NCBI GenBank assembly: GCA_937923145.1
Contig: CALAJT010000008.1
Location: 1-64,000, forward strand
Direction: 5' to 3'
Length of the DNA: 64,000 nt
Source: an uncultured Rubritalea sp.
Lineage (GTDB): Bacteria > Verrucomicrobiota > Verrucomicrobiia > Verrucomicrobiales > Akkermansiaceae
A program made the translations under genes and the position numbers. Shown here piece after piece: positions 8,022-17,228 of the stretch. Position 1 is the first letter of the stretch. Every line of letters starts with the position of its first letter. The notes under the pieces are model-generated. The model did no database searches. It was not told the DNA's origin and saw nothing but the letters and a program-made list of their open reading frames with translations.

Positions 8022-8693
8022 ATGCAAGATCCTGGATTTGTCAAAGACGCGTTTAGCAAGATAGCCGATAGGTATGTGGTCACGAACCATGTGCTAAGTA
8101 TGGGAACTGATATTCTCTGGCGTAAGCGAGTGGGTCAGATCGTGGTGGAGTGGAATCCGGATACTGTTCTGGATATCGCTACTGGCACAGGAGATCTCGC
8201 CTTAGAGTTGCAGAAGGTCTGTTATGATGCGGAGGTAATAGCCTCTGATTTCTGCCCTGAGATGTTAGCTCACGCTACTAAGCGAGGTGTCAAGATCACT
8301 CAGGTAGTGGATGCTATGAGTATGCCGTTTGATGATGATAGTTGTGATGTCCTGACGGTCGCCTTCGGTCTTAGGAATATGGCGAACTATCCAGAAGCTC
8401 TCACGGAGATGAAGCGCGTCATCCGCCCTGGTGGACATCTGCTAATCCTAGATTTCTCTCAGCCTGAAGGTCTGCTGCAGAAACCATACGGTTTCTATCT
8501 GAATAAAATTCTCCCGATTATCGCAGGGAAACTCACCAATGAAAAGGAAGCGTATTCCTACCTAGCTGGATCTATTGGAGACTTTCCAAGTGGTAAAGCG
8601 ATGTGTGATCTGATCGAATCCCAAGGCTACAAAGAAGCTCGTCAAGAAGCACTGAGTGGTGGGATAGCTTCTATTTATACTGCAGAGGTTTAG
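8022..8693 (+). CDS. menG: Demethylmenaquinone C-methyltransferase (MenG/UbiE)
   Basis: This SAM-dependent methyltransferase carries out the last methylation of menaquinone (or ubiquinone in other bacteria). Residues 1-30 hold the typical VKDAFSKIADRYVVTNHVLS opening with W-R-K-R following. Motif I is VLDIATGTGDLAL, and later motifs are FGLRNM and PGGHLLILDFSQPEG, all diagnostic for UbiE/MenG. Length 223 is normal. It is the last gene of the bioD run and is followed by a large hairpin. Menaquinone rather than ubiquinone as substrate is an inference from the likely phylum. Confidence 0.93.
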   Translation: MQDPGFVKDAFSKIADRYVVTNHVLSMGTDILWRKRVGQIVVEWNPDTVLDIATGTGDLALELQKVCYDAEVIASDFCPEMLAHATKRGVKITQVVDAMSMPFDDDSCDVLTVAFGLRNMANYPEALTEMKRVIRPGGHLLILDFSQPEGLLQKPYGFYLNKILPIIAGKLTNEKEAYSYLAGSIGDFPSGKAMCDLIESQGYKEARQEALSGGIASIYTAEV

Positions 8694-8757
8694 CAGCTAG
8701 AGCCATTCGACCCTTATGGTGCCTGCGGCACGTCAGGGGTCAGATCCACCCTAGCTG
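8694..8757. terminator. Nested hairpin between convergent genes
   Basis: An outer stem CAGCTAG (8694-8700) / CTAGCTG (8751-8757) encloses GACCC (8709-8713) / GGGTC (8737-8741) and GTGCC (8719-8723) / GGCAC (8727-8731). The structure separates menG and the convergent 8768-10252 gene and probably ends transcription from both sides. There is no strong U-run. Confidence 0.55.
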
Positions 8758-8767
8758 ATAGCTCTTC

Positions 8768-10252
8768 TTAATTAACCTTTTTGAAGATAATGGTAGAGAA
8801 CTTCTTTTTAGGGTCATCAGCTTTTTTAAAGCGTTCATTATCCCAGGTCTTAATGACATACCATTCTGAGCTGTCGAATTTCTCACGGGAGTGATTTTCG
8901 CGTAGCTCGGAGAGTCTCTGATCCCAGATGAAATAGGTTCCTTTTTCGAAGTTCTGAATATCTCCCCAATCTCTGGCTATTGCTTCACTAGTGTGGAGGT
9001 TGTCGAAATGGATATCGATTTGTGGATGATTACCTGTGACGGGCTCGTCTTTCCTGATTTGGTCTACGTGGTGAATGGCTTCTCGCATGTTGAGTCCTCG
9101 CTGTTCTGGAGTCATTGGTGGGTTGAAGAATGATCCTTCGTAAGATTTCTGTCCTGCTATGACTGCTTGCCATTGATACATGCCTTGCTGTTGAATCATG
9201 TGGAAACCTTGGGCCATGATGAGTGCTGTGATACTAAGAACGATGGTGTTTCCGTGCTTTTTATATTTGAATTCAATAACATCGAAAGCCTTAGCCCCGA
9301 GCATGGCGAATAGAGGAGCCATGGGCATGAGGAAATGGAAGTAGCCGCCAGATGCAAATTTACCAGCCCAGAAGATGACCGAATGAACTGCAAAGTAACT
9401 GACGTAGGTGAAAAGTATGAGCGACCATTGAGGTAGGTCTTTCTTGATGTAGAATGATCCGAAGATAGCTAATGGGAGAGAGAATAACCCGAGAGCTGGA
9501 AGAAGCAAGCTAGCGTAGTGATAGATGGGTCCGCTGCCGTAGTAGTCGGTCGGTTCGGAGTTGAAGTAGACTAGGAATGGGATGGAGCCATCGAAGAAGT
9601 AGTTGGCTACATTATAGATAAGGATAGCGAGGACAGTGAAGAAAGCTAGGGTGAGATCACGCTTGATCGCCTCTAAACTGAATTTCCTCTTCATGAGGTT
9701 ATAGAGGATTCCTCCTGGCTGGAATGATACCCAGATACCCCAAAGAGCTGTGAGAAGTATGCCTTCATGACGGATCAGCGAGAGGTAGCCGAAGCAGATA
9801 GAAGCTAGGTAAAGACGGTCCTTCTGAGCAAGATAGATACCAAGAATCCATACGATCATGAAGGGAGTCTGGGTGAGCACTGAGTAGGAAAGATCAGGGA
9901 ACCATGATTGGAAAAGCATTAGCACAGGGATAGCCCAGATGGACTTGATGCCGATGTGTTTGGCGGACTTAGCAGTGAGCCAGACGGCTATACCAGCTAG
10001 AAGCAGGGTGAACACTCGAGTGGCTGTTAGACCGAAGATTGCGATGGGAGCGTGAATGAGATTTCTGCCAGCTCGGGTCCAGCCATCAAAGAAGATACTA
10101 GTGTTAGTCCAAGCGCTTCTAGACTTAATGTAATGCGTAGCTTCATCGTCAAGGATGTATCCAGTGCTAGTGAAGAGACGATAGAGCGCCCAGCCTATTC
10201 CGAGTGTGAAGGTAAACCAGAATACATTGCGCTGCGTGGTGTTTTGGAACAT
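8768..10252 (-). CDS. Multi-pass membrane glycosyltransferase (PMT-like)
   Basis: The 494-residue protein has about ten hydrophobic helices and an N-terminal loop with LDDEATHY, the acidic pair expected in GT-C fold enzymes such as PMT and ArnT that use polyprenyl-phosphate sugars. A soluble C-terminal part follows the last helix (about residue 355 onward). It is the last gene of a leftward operon GtrA-GT2-this gene (gaps 8 and 11 bp). In such operons the GT2 enzyme charges the lipid carrier, GtrA is thought to flip it and the GT-C enzyme transfers the sugar to a surface acceptor. The acceptor is unknown. Confidence 0.75.
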   Translation of the reverse strand: MFQNTTQRNVFWFTFTLGIGWALYRLFTSTGYILDDEATHYIKSRSAWTNTSIFFDGWTRAGRNLIHAPIAIFGLTATRVFTLLLAGIAVWLTAKSAKHIGIKSIWAIPVLMLFQSWFPDLSYSVLTQTPFMIVWILGIYLAQKDRLYLASICFGYLSLIRHEGILLTALWGIWVSFQPGGILYNLMKRKFSLEAIKRDLTLAFFTVLAILIYNVANYFFDGSIPFLVYFNSEPTDYYGSGPIYHYASLLLPALGLFSLPLAIFGSFYIKKDLPQWSLILFTYVSYFAVHSVIFWAGKFASGGYFHFLMPMAPLFAMLGAKAFDVIEFKYKKHGNTIVLSITALIMAQGFHMIQQQGMYQWQAVIAGQKSYEGSFFNPPMTPEQRGLNMREAIHHVDQIRKDEPVTGNHPQIDIHFDNLHTSEAIARDWGDIQNFEKGTYFIWDQRLSELRENHSREKFDSSEWYVIKTWDNERFKKADDPKKKFSTIIFKKVN

Positions 10253-10263
10253 AGCTTATAAGA

Positions 10264-11028
10264 TTATCGTTCAGAGATGGAGAGCTTGTTATTCTCATCG
10301 ATAAGCATGACGTTTTTATTACGTCTCCAGATACCATATTTGAAAATACACCAGATAGCTCTAACACCATCTTTCCAGCCGATGTGTTTTCCCTCTGCGT
10401 TAGTGCGTGGGAAGTAGGAGATAGAGACCTCGAAGACACGGAGACCCCTACGAGCTATCTTTGCTGTGATTTCAGGTTCGAAGCCGAAGCGGTTTTCTTC
10501 GATTTTAATGTTTTGAATGACCTCGCGTTTGAATGCCTTGTAACAAGTTTCCATGTCAGTGACGTGGAGGTTGGTCGCCATGTTAGAGAGAGTTGTTAGA
10601 AAGCGGTTTCCCATGGTGTGCCAGAATTGAAGGACGCGCCGTGGATTGTTTTTTAGGTAGCGAGAGCCGTAGCAGACATCACATTTATCATCGATCAGCG
10701 GGCGGACTACACGCTCGAACTCTGAGGGGGCATATTCTAGGTCTGCATCTTGGACGATGACGAATGGTAGCTTAGCGTGTTGGAAGCCGGTACGAAGAGC
10801 AGCGCCTTTACCTTGGTTGTGATCGTGACTGATAAAGGTAATCTTCGGCTCTTTTCTAGCCATTTCCTCCACGATCTCTCTTGTCTTATCCTTTGAGAAG
10901 TCATTCACTACAACTACTTCACCTACCAGAGGGGTGTTAAGGACAGTATTGATGACAGATTCTACAGTTTCTTCTTCATTGTAGGCAGGGATGACGACGG
11001 TGAGTGGGTTTTCGGGTAGATCAGACAT
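10264..11028 (-). CDS. Glycosyltransferase family 2, polyprenyl-phosphate sugar synthase type
   Basis: The 254-residue GT-A enzyme begins LTVVIPAYNEEETVESVI and has the DxD-type segment IVQDADLEYAPSEFE and FGFEPEITAKIARRG, which match dolichol-phosphate-mannose-synthase-like transferases. No long membrane anchor is visible, so it would act at the cytoplasmic face and load a sugar on undecaprenyl phosphate. It is 8 bp downstream of the GtrA gene and 11 bp upstream of the membrane glycosyltransferase, which supports a shared pathway. The identity of the sugar is unknown. Confidence 0.88.
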   Translation of the reverse strand: MSDLPENPLTVVIPAYNEEETVESVINTVLNTPLVGEVVVVNDFSKDKTREIVEEMARKEPKITFISHDHNQGKGAALRTGFQHAKLPFVIVQDADLEYAPSEFERVVRPLIDDKCDVCYGSRYLKNNPRRVLQFWHTMGNRFLTTLSNMATNLHVTDMETCYKAFKREVIQNIKIEENRFGFEPEITAKIARRGLRVFEVSISYFPRTNAEGKHIGWKDGVRAIWCIFKYGIWRRNKNVMLIDENNKLSISER

Positions 11029-11036
11029 GATTTATA

Positions 11037-11636
11037 TTAGTGCGAGATAGTATTATCTGGTTCAGAGGTGTTTGAGAACACTAAATATTTTCTGGCGACA
11101 AAATTGACAAGTGCAGAGGAGACTGCGAATGATAGTGCTGCGACATCTATATTGGTTCCGAGGTCTATGAACCAATCTTTAGCGAAGTTTCCAGCTAAGA
11201 AACTTATAGCGGAAATTAGGAAAAATAGAGACATTTCACGGATGAATGAATGCTTTCCAGGTGTAAATACGAAGATTCTATTGCTGAAATAAGCCACGAA
11301 ATTCGCCAGTATGAATGCAACTAGCATCACGTGAGCAGAGTGTAATTTCTTTGTATTATCAGGTAAATCGTTAGCTATATAATCAGGAATGTAGATTCTG
11401 GCGAGAGTCCAGACTAAGCCAAGAACTAGAGTCGCAATAATTCCACAAACTCCATATTTGAAAAATTGAGCCCAGAGTGGGGGATTATTCTTAATTTTAA
11501 GATCACTTAGGATTTCGCTCGGCTTTAGTGGGATACGGCCGAATATTGGGCACTTTAGCGTTGGACCTAAGTATTGCCTAGTTGCTAGATTATGCTCAGT
11601 CTCTGGACTTATAGGCGGTAGATTGTCGGTAGTCAT
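11037..11636 (-). CDS. GtrA family membrane protein
   Basis: The 199-residue protein has a cytoplasmic N-terminal region of about 60 residues followed by four hydrophobic helices (for example FFKYGVCGIIATLVLGLVW, then HVMLVAFILANFVAYFSNR, a family hallmark FVAYFSNRIFVF, and AALSFAVSSALVNFVARKY). GtrA proteins are thought to move polyprenyl-linked sugars across the membrane. It is the first gene of the three-gene glycosyl transfer operon. The N-terminal extension is longer than usual. Confidence 0.85.
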   Translation of the reverse strand: MTTDNLPPISPETEHNLATRQYLGPTLKCPIFGRIPLKPSEILSDLKIKNNPPLWAQFFKYGVCGIIATLVLGLVWTLARIYIPDYIANDLPDNTKKLHSAHVMLVAFILANFVAYFSNRIFVFTPGKHSFIREMSLFFLISAISFLAGNFAKDWFIDLGTNIDVAALSFAVSSALVNFVARKYLVFSNTSEPDNTISH

Positions 11637-11829
11637 TTGCGTTTAGTCAGCTTGGCGTTTTTGTCTAAATGAGAGGTTGCATGGCTACACTAGTGCCAAA
11701 AGTCAAACCAATTCATTTTAACGCTTATTGTAGCAGGGTGTTTGGTAATTTTTCTGGAATATTAAGAAAAGTTAAATAAATAGTATAATTGGCGTGACAT
11801 AGAGAAGACTAAACTTTACAAGACTTGTA

Positions 11830-12675
11830 ATGAAAATGTTTATCAAACAACTTGTCTTGGTGTCCTGTGGAGCGCTCTTGCTAAATAGCTGCGGCACATC
11901 TCCAGATGCCTTAGGTAGTAATGTAAGTCCTGTAAATAATCCTATCCCGCAGCCTACGCCATACGGTTCGATGACAGTGCCTCAGAATACTGGCTATGTA
12001 GCCCCTACACTGAACACAGCGCCACCTAGGAATTATGTCCCGCCGCTTTCATCTAATATTGGTAGTAATAAGAAGATTTCATGGAGTCGTGCTAATGTGA
12101 ATGGTAAGTATGTGGCAATGACCTTCGATGACGGTCCTGTATCTGCAAATACCACTCGAGTGCTTAACATGCTAAAGATGAGAAATATTAAGGCTACGTT
12201 CTACGTGATCGGCACACGTGTCAAAAACAACCCATCTTTGATGAGAAGAATGGTAGCTGAAGGACATGAAGTGGGTAATCACACTTGGACACACGGTAAG
12301 CTAACAGGGATGAGTGACTCAATGGTGCGTTCTGAATTGAATAGAACTCGTGACGCTATCGTAGCCACTACTGGTATAAAGCCACGCACAATGCGCCCAC
12401 CTTATGGAGCACTTTCAACACGTCAGCGTAATTGGATTTTCAGTGAGTATGGCTATCCTACTATCCTCTGGGATGTAGATCCAGAGGACTGGAAAAAGCC
12501 AGGAGCTAGCGTGATCAAAAGTAGAATCGTGAACAATACTAAGAGTGGCTCTATCATTCTACTCCATGATCTACACAAGACTACTGTAGATGCTGTGCCA
12601 GCGACTCTGGACGCTCTACTTAGACAAGGATATAAGTTTGTCACTGTGTCTCAGTTGATTGCAATGTCGCAATAA
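11830..12675 (+). CDS. Polysaccharide deacetylase lipoprotein (NodB domain)
   Basis: The 281-residue protein has a lipoprotein signal with lipobox LLNSC near residues 18-22, a Pro/Asn-rich linker to about 85, and a NodB domain. The domain shows VAMTFDDGPVS (metal and catalytic Asp), GHEVGNHTWTHG (metal His pair), RPPYGAL and IILLHD, all five canonical motif positions. It would remove acetyl groups from peptidoglycan or another N-acetylated glycan at the envelope. It is followed by the dynamin-like gene after 43 bp, but shared transcription is uncertain. Confidence 0.92.
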   Translation: MKMFIKQLVLVSCGALLLNSCGTSPDALGSNVSPVNNPIPQPTPYGSMTVPQNTGYVAPTLNTAPPRNYVPPLSSNIGSNKKISWSRANVNGKYVAMTFDDGPVSANTTRVLNMLKMRNIKATFYVIGTRVKNNPSLMRRMVAEGHEVGNHTWTHGKLTGMSDSMVRSELNRTRDAIVATTGIKPRTMRPPYGALSTRQRNWIFSEYGYPTILWDVDPEDWKKPGASVIKSRIVNNTKSGSIILLHDLHKTTVDAVPATLDALLRQGYKFVTVSQLIAMSQ

Positions 12676-12718
12676 TTGCTAATTTATTAGAGCTACGATC
12701 GATAGACAGAAAATAGCT

Positions 12719-14413
12719 ATGCTGGGCAAGCGTTATTTAGATACTAGAGTAGGATTGGCTGAAGTGCTTGATGCAGTCAAGTCGCTAGCTTTTCAGACTC
12801 AAGTCGACTACCATGAACTCGAGCACGAGGACATGGGGATATGCCTGACGAGTCCATTCCGCATTGTAGTAGCAGGTGAATCAGAGTCGGGTAAAACTTC
12901 CTTTTTAAATGCTCTACTGGGCATTAATCTCATAGAGGATGATGAGTATCCGATCTATGTTTATGGTTCGGCTAGAATCTGGTCTGGTGGAGAAAGTCCA
13001 TTTGTTAAATATACTCAGATCCAAACGCTATCTGAGGTAGAAATCGTTGATAACAGGGGGATTTCAAAACTGACTGTTGATGAGCGTGACTACCTCAAAG
13101 AACTGATGGAAGAAGCTGATCATGTATTTTACGTGATGTCTGCTGAGAATCCATGGGCAGCGAAATCATGGGATTTTGTGACTGAATCTAGGGAACAGGT
13201 AGGTAAACGATGCTCAGTAATTCTGCAGAAGACAGACATACTCAAAAAGCGGGATATTGAAGTTTTAGTCGGTCACTTAACATCGCTCTCTATTCAGAGG
13301 GTAGGGCATGCTCTTCAGATTCATTGTATTTCAGCAATTGCTGGTGTTGCTTCATGGGGAAAGCAAAAGCGTGACGGCAGAGCGTGGCTTCATTCTGGCT
13401 ATAAAGAACTGGAAGCTTATCTTAATGAGCAACTCAATGGAGGAGAGGAACGCCGAGGTGCACTTCAGTATGTCAGTAGGAAGGTGAAGCAAGTTATAGA
13501 TAGAATAGAGTCTTCTATCGAAGGCAAAATGGGAGTATTACGATCCGATACTAATTCGCTAAAAATCGTAGAAGCAGAGGTAGAGCGAGCTCGCGAGGGA
13601 GAGGTGGAGAATGCAAAAATAGGCTTACTTCAGATGGCATCAGTTATCACAGAGCAGATAGAGCCAGCGGTGAAATATGCTTCTAAGAAAAATGGATTTT
13701 TCTCAACATTGATCGCAGTCTTCAGCCGCGGTGATGGAGCACTCGAAGTGGAGAAGCAACTTCAGCTAGATGTCAGTGGAGCAGCATTTGAGAGGGCTAG
13801 AGAAATAGCTTTCAGTCTGCTAGCCAAATGCGAGCATCAATGGCGTGGGATGCGAGATGACTTACAGAAGCGTATGGCAGTGACCGTAGTCGGTTTCGAC
13901 TCCAAGATGTTTGAAAAAAATGTGGAGAAATTTTCTGACCAGATGCAGCATCAGACTAAGCGAACGATGATGATGCTCAAGCTAAGTCGACTGTTAGATA
14001 GAATGATGGTAGCACGTCAGCGCGCGCTTAAGAAGATGTTATGCTGGCTACTATTACTAGTTAGTGCCGCTGGTTTCACAGGTTATATGGAGTTGAACTT
14101 CTTTGCTGAGCTGCCTTGGCTCATACTGGTTATTGCGACGGGCTTATTTTTCTACATGCTTTACTTCGGCAGTAAAACTAAGAGCGCGTTGCTGCTAGCC
14201 TATAGTGAACGGCTTCATAATGCGCGATTTGAGTTCTCCGAGATGATGCAGGAACCTTACTCTACGGAAATGCGTGAGTTCTATACTGGCTATACAAGTA
14301 TGTTCGAGAATCTCAGGCAATACATAGTGAGTAGTGAGGAACGACTAGTCCCTATGCACGATAAATGGCATGCACTATTTTTAAGATACAAAGCTGTGGA
14401 TCAGGGTATCTAA
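12719..14413 (+). CDS. Dynamin-like GTPase with C-terminal membrane hairpin
   Basis: The 564-residue protein has a GTPase domain with P-loop GESESGKT (residues 53-60), DNRG at 111-114 in the G3 position and QKTD at 170-173 in the G4 position. A long helical section (about 245-430) follows, with SSIEGKMGVL and repeated charged heptads. Two adjacent hydrophobic helices occur near residues 440-485 (CWLLLLVSAAGFTGY and LILVIATGLFFYML). The layout resembles bacterial dynamin-like or Era-like membrane-remodelling GTPases. It overlaps no gene; the next start is 5 bp away. The function is inferred from layout only. Confidence 0.75.
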   Translation: MLGKRYLDTRVGLAEVLDAVKSLAFQTQVDYHELEHEDMGICLTSPFRIVVAGESESGKTSFLNALLGINLIEDDEYPIYVYGSARIWSGGESPFVKYTQIQTLSEVEIVDNRGISKLTVDERDYLKELMEEADHVFYVMSAENPWAAKSWDFVTESREQVGKRCSVILQKTDILKKRDIEVLVGHLTSLSIQRVGHALQIHCISAIAGVASWGKQKRDGRAWLHSGYKELEAYLNEQLNGGEERRGALQYVSRKVKQVIDRIESSIEGKMGVLRSDTNSLKIVEAEVERAREGEVENAKIGLLQMASVITEQIEPAVKYASKKNGFFSTLIAVFSRGDGALEVEKQLQLDVSGAAFERAREIAFSLLAKCEHQWRGMRDDLQKRMAVTVVGFDSKMFEKNVEKFSDQMQHQTKRTMMMLKLSRLLDRMMVARQRALKKMLCWLLLLVSAAGFTGYMELNFFAELPWLILVIATGLFFYMLYFGSKTKSALLLAYSERLHNARFEFSEMMQEPYSTEMREFYTGYTSMFENLRQYIVSSEERLVPMHDKWHALFLRYKAVDQGI

Positions 14414-14418
14414 CAGCT

Positions 14419-15525
14419 ATGGATCAATCTACAATAAAACGAGTTTTTGAAGAAAATTTCAACCAATATGGTGAACTAGGAGCGAGCGTCTCAGTGTGGC
14501 AAAATGGTGAAGAAATTTTAAACCTAGCTCAAGGATGGTGCGAGCGAGAGCGGCAAAGACCATGGGACAAGAATACGCTAGTACCTGTCTACTCAGCAAC
14601 TAAGGGACCAGCTTCTGCGACCTTGCTAATGCTATTAGAGGAAAATGGATTGACGCCAGAATCACTAGTAGCTCAAGTATGGGGAAATTTCCCAAGTCAG
14701 AATGCTACATTTGCAGAGATGATGTCGCACCAATGTGGGCTGAGCTCTCTGGATCAGGCTGAGAGTGTGTTTGATTACACTGCAGTGATCGCTGCAATAG
14801 AATCTCAGACCCCGAATTGGTCGATAGGAGATGGTCACGGCTACCATCCTAGGACTTACGGTTTCCTGTTAGATGAATGTGTTAGGAGGCTGACAGGTGA
14901 GACATTGGGGCAGGTGTGGCAGAATAGAATAGCAGAGAAATTGGATATAGATTTTCACATAGGATTGCCTGAAGCGGAGTTCTATCGAGTAGCGAAGCTC
15001 TATCCTGGCAAAATGGATAAATCAGAGTTAGAAAGCGGCTTCTACAGAGAATTTAACCAACCTGACACACTTGTAAGAAAGGCATTTGGTTCTCCTAGAG
15101 GGCTTCATGCTGTTCATGAGATGAACACTCCACTTGCTTGGCAATCAGCATTACCAGCGATGGGAGGCTTGGCGACAGCTTCTGCTCTAGCTAAATTCTA
15201 TCAATCTGCTATCGGAGCTATCGATTTCTTTGCTGACGATGTGTTAGAGTGGATGCAAGAGAGTCAAAGTATGGGAGATGATAAAGTCTTAATCACTCCG
15301 ACACATTTCAGCTGTGGATTCCAGAAAGATCCGCTAGATGAAATTGGCGAAAAAATCCGTAATAACTACGGTAAATCAACCAGCGCATTTGGTCATCCTG
15401 GGGCAGGTGGCAGTCATGCATTTGGCGATCCAGATTCCGGTATATCCTTTGCCTACACGATGAATCAGATGGATCTTTCAGTGCTCCCAGGCGCTAAGAG
15501 TAGTAGGATGATAAACTGTATTTAG
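14419..15525 (+). CDS. Serine hydrolase, beta-lactamase/esterase family
   Basis: Start ATG 14419 gives 369 residues and avoids overlap with the preceding gene; a start at 14365 is possible but reads into it. The catalytic S-x-x-K is S59-ATK62 in VPVYSATKGP. A Tyr-based second motif is likely in GHGYHPRTYGFLLDE and the third in FGHPGAGGSHAFGDP (H-x-G type), as in EstB and class C-like hydrolases. No signal peptide is present, so a cytoplasmic esterase is more likely than an antibiotic-degrading enzyme. It is translationally linked to the dynamin-like gene (5 bp) and its stop overlaps that of dapF. Confidence 0.88.
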   Translation: MDQSTIKRVFEENFNQYGELGASVSVWQNGEEILNLAQGWCERERQRPWDKNTLVPVYSATKGPASATLLMLLEENGLTPESLVAQVWGNFPSQNATFAEMMSHQCGLSSLDQAESVFDYTAVIAAIESQTPNWSIGDGHGYHPRTYGFLLDECVRRLTGETLGQVWQNRIAEKLDIDFHIGLPEAEFYRVAKLYPGKMDKSELESGFYREFNQPDTLVRKAFGSPRGLHAVHEMNTPLAWQSALPAMGGLATASALAKFYQSAIGAIDFFADDVLEWMQESQSMGDDKVLITPTHFSCGFQKDPLDEIGEKIRNNYGKSTSAFGHPGAGGSHAFGDPDSGISFAYTMNQMDLSVLPGAKSSRMINCI

Positions 15526-16334
15526 ACCTGAATACTTCCTTGGAACACAAAGTCTGCTGGACCACAAAGAGTCACATTGGTGAACTGATTATCCGCTCCT
15601 TTTTCGAAGCCTATTTCTAGGGTGTCTCCTCCAGCTACGTCTACTTTTACAGGAGATGGGGCATCTGTGAGTAGGTGATGAATTATGGCGGCCGCGCACA
15701 TTCCCGTGCCACATGCGAGAGTTTCACCTTCTACTCCACGCTCATAGGTGCGGATAGCGATGTGATCATTATCGATTACTGTTGCGAAATTAGCATTTGT
15801 GCCTTTGGGGCTAAAGCGTTGGTGATAGCGTATAGCTGCTCCGTTTTTAATCACATCAAGTTCAGGAAGATTATCTACGAATGCAACTGCATGAGGGACA
15901 CCTGTGTTGACTACATGGACTGCAGCGCCGAGTGATTCGATATTGCAGTCGGCATTCATCTCTAGATCAAATGGGTCTGACATGGCGATGCGCACGTCGT
16001 CACCGATCATCTCAGCAGTGAGTGTCCCAGCAATGGTTTCGAAGCTTACAGTTGTAGGCTTCTCTTCAGTTAAATTAGCTACATATCTACCGAAGCATCG
16101 CGCGCCATTTCCACACATTTCTGCTTCTCCGCCATCAGCATTGTAATAGCGGAATTTGTAGTCAGCTCCTTGTTCGGCTGGTTCTACAGCGAGTAGTCCA
16201 TCGGCTCCGATACCTCGGTGACGGTCACACAGGGCTTCGATCTCGGACTTGCTGAGATTGATACCAAGGTCTCTGTTATCGATGACGACAAAGTCATTTC
16301 CAGCACCGTTCATTTTGTTGAATTGGAGAAGCAT
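15522..16334 (-). CDS. dapF: Diaminopimelate epimerase
   Basis: It converts LL- to meso-diaminopimelate for lysine and peptidoglycan synthesis. The two catalytic cysteines are C74 (EMCGNGARC) and C208 (TLACGTGMC), and the substrate-binding start MLLQFNKMNGAGNDFVVIDN is typical. Length 270 is normal. The 3' end overlaps the convergent serine hydrolase by 4 bp, so transcription from the two sides would collide. Confidence 0.95.
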   Translation of the reverse strand: MLLQFNKMNGAGNDFVVIDNRDLGINLSKSEIEALCDRHRGIGADGLLAVEPAEQGADYKFRYYNADGGEAEMCGNGARCFGRYVANLTEEKPTTVSFETIAGTLTAEMIGDDVRIAMSDPFDLEMNADCNIESLGAAVHVVNTGVPHAVAFVDNLPELDVIKNGAAIRYHQRFSPKGTNANFATVIDNDHIAIRTYERGVEGETLACGTGMCAAAIIHHLLTDAPSPVKVDVAGGDTLEIGFEKGADNQFTNVTLCGPADFVFQGSIQV

Positions 16335-16432
16335 TAGTTTTTTTAATCCGTAAATTAGAATTTGTCAAATCCTGTAAATAAGTAGATTTTTTTAGAATAG
16401 ACAGTAGATTAGATCACTCTAAAAAAATAACG

Positions 16433-17173
16433 ATGAGAAAATTATTATCTATAACAGCAAGTTCCATCATTTGTGCTAACTTGAATCTAAAAGCTCAAGA
16501 GGCAGAGAAAAAACTGACTCTAAGAGAGAGGCTGCAGGCTCTAGAGGATGGGGGATCTAAAAAATTAACCGAGGAGATTAAAGCTGAATTTGGGAAAGGT
16601 ATCCAATCAATCAAAGGTGCAAAAGTCGTAGAGAGTGCAAAGCAGGTAGGCGATAATGCTCCTAAATTCACATTAAAAAATGCGATAGCTAGAGAGGTTA
16701 GCCTTACCGCTGAGCTTAAGAAGGGACCTGTAGTTATTACTTGGTATAGAGGTGGCTGGTGTCCTTATTGCAATATAGCTATGGCGGCAATGCAGGAGAA
16801 ACTCCCAGAGATTAAAGCGGCAGGAGCGAGCTTGATAGCGCTCACACCAGAGCTTCCGGATAAGAGTCTAACTACTGTGGGAAAAAATAAGTTAGAGTTT
16901 GAGGTTCTTACTGATTTGAACCACAAAGTTGCAGATCAATATGGATTACTTTTTAAACTAACCCCAGAAGTGGAAAAACTCTACGGAAAGTTCTTTGATC
17001 TAAAGGAATTCAATGGCAAGTATGCAGGGACTGATACACTACCATTAGCGGCAACTTATATCATAGGACAGGATGGAAAGATTAACTGGGCGTTTCTTCA
17101 TCATGATTACCACATGCGAGCTGAGCCTAACGATATAGTTAATTTCCTAAAGATGCAGAAAAAAGACCAATAG
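16433..17173 (+). CDS. Exported peroxiredoxin-like (AhpC/TSA) protein
   Basis: The 246-residue protein starts with a probable signal peptide (MRKLLSITASSIICANLNLK). A charged helical segment follows, then a thioredoxin-fold redoxin domain from about residue 75 (VGDNAPKFTLKNA) with the redox site WCPYC in GGWCPYCNIAMAAMQ. The CPYC pair suggests a disulfide reductase or peroxidase in the periplasm. Its partner is unknown. The gene is 56 bp upstream of the cyclase gene, and cotranscription is possible. Confidence 0.85.
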   Translation: MRKLLSITASSIICANLNLKAQEAEKKLTLRERLQALEDGGSKKLTEEIKAEFGKGIQSIKGAKVVESAKQVGDNAPKFTLKNAIAREVSLTAELKKGPVVITWYRGGWCPYCNIAMAAMQEKLPEIKAAGASLIALTPELPDKSLTTVGKNKLEFEVLTDLNHKVADQYGLLFKLTPEVEKLYGKFFDLKEFNGKYAGTDTLPLAATYIIGQDGKINWAFLHHDYHMRAEPNDIVNFLKMQKKDQ

Positions 17174-17228
17174 ATTGTTATAAGATTTGCTATTGCTCAT
17201 TCGTAATTGTAAATGAAATATAGAAACG

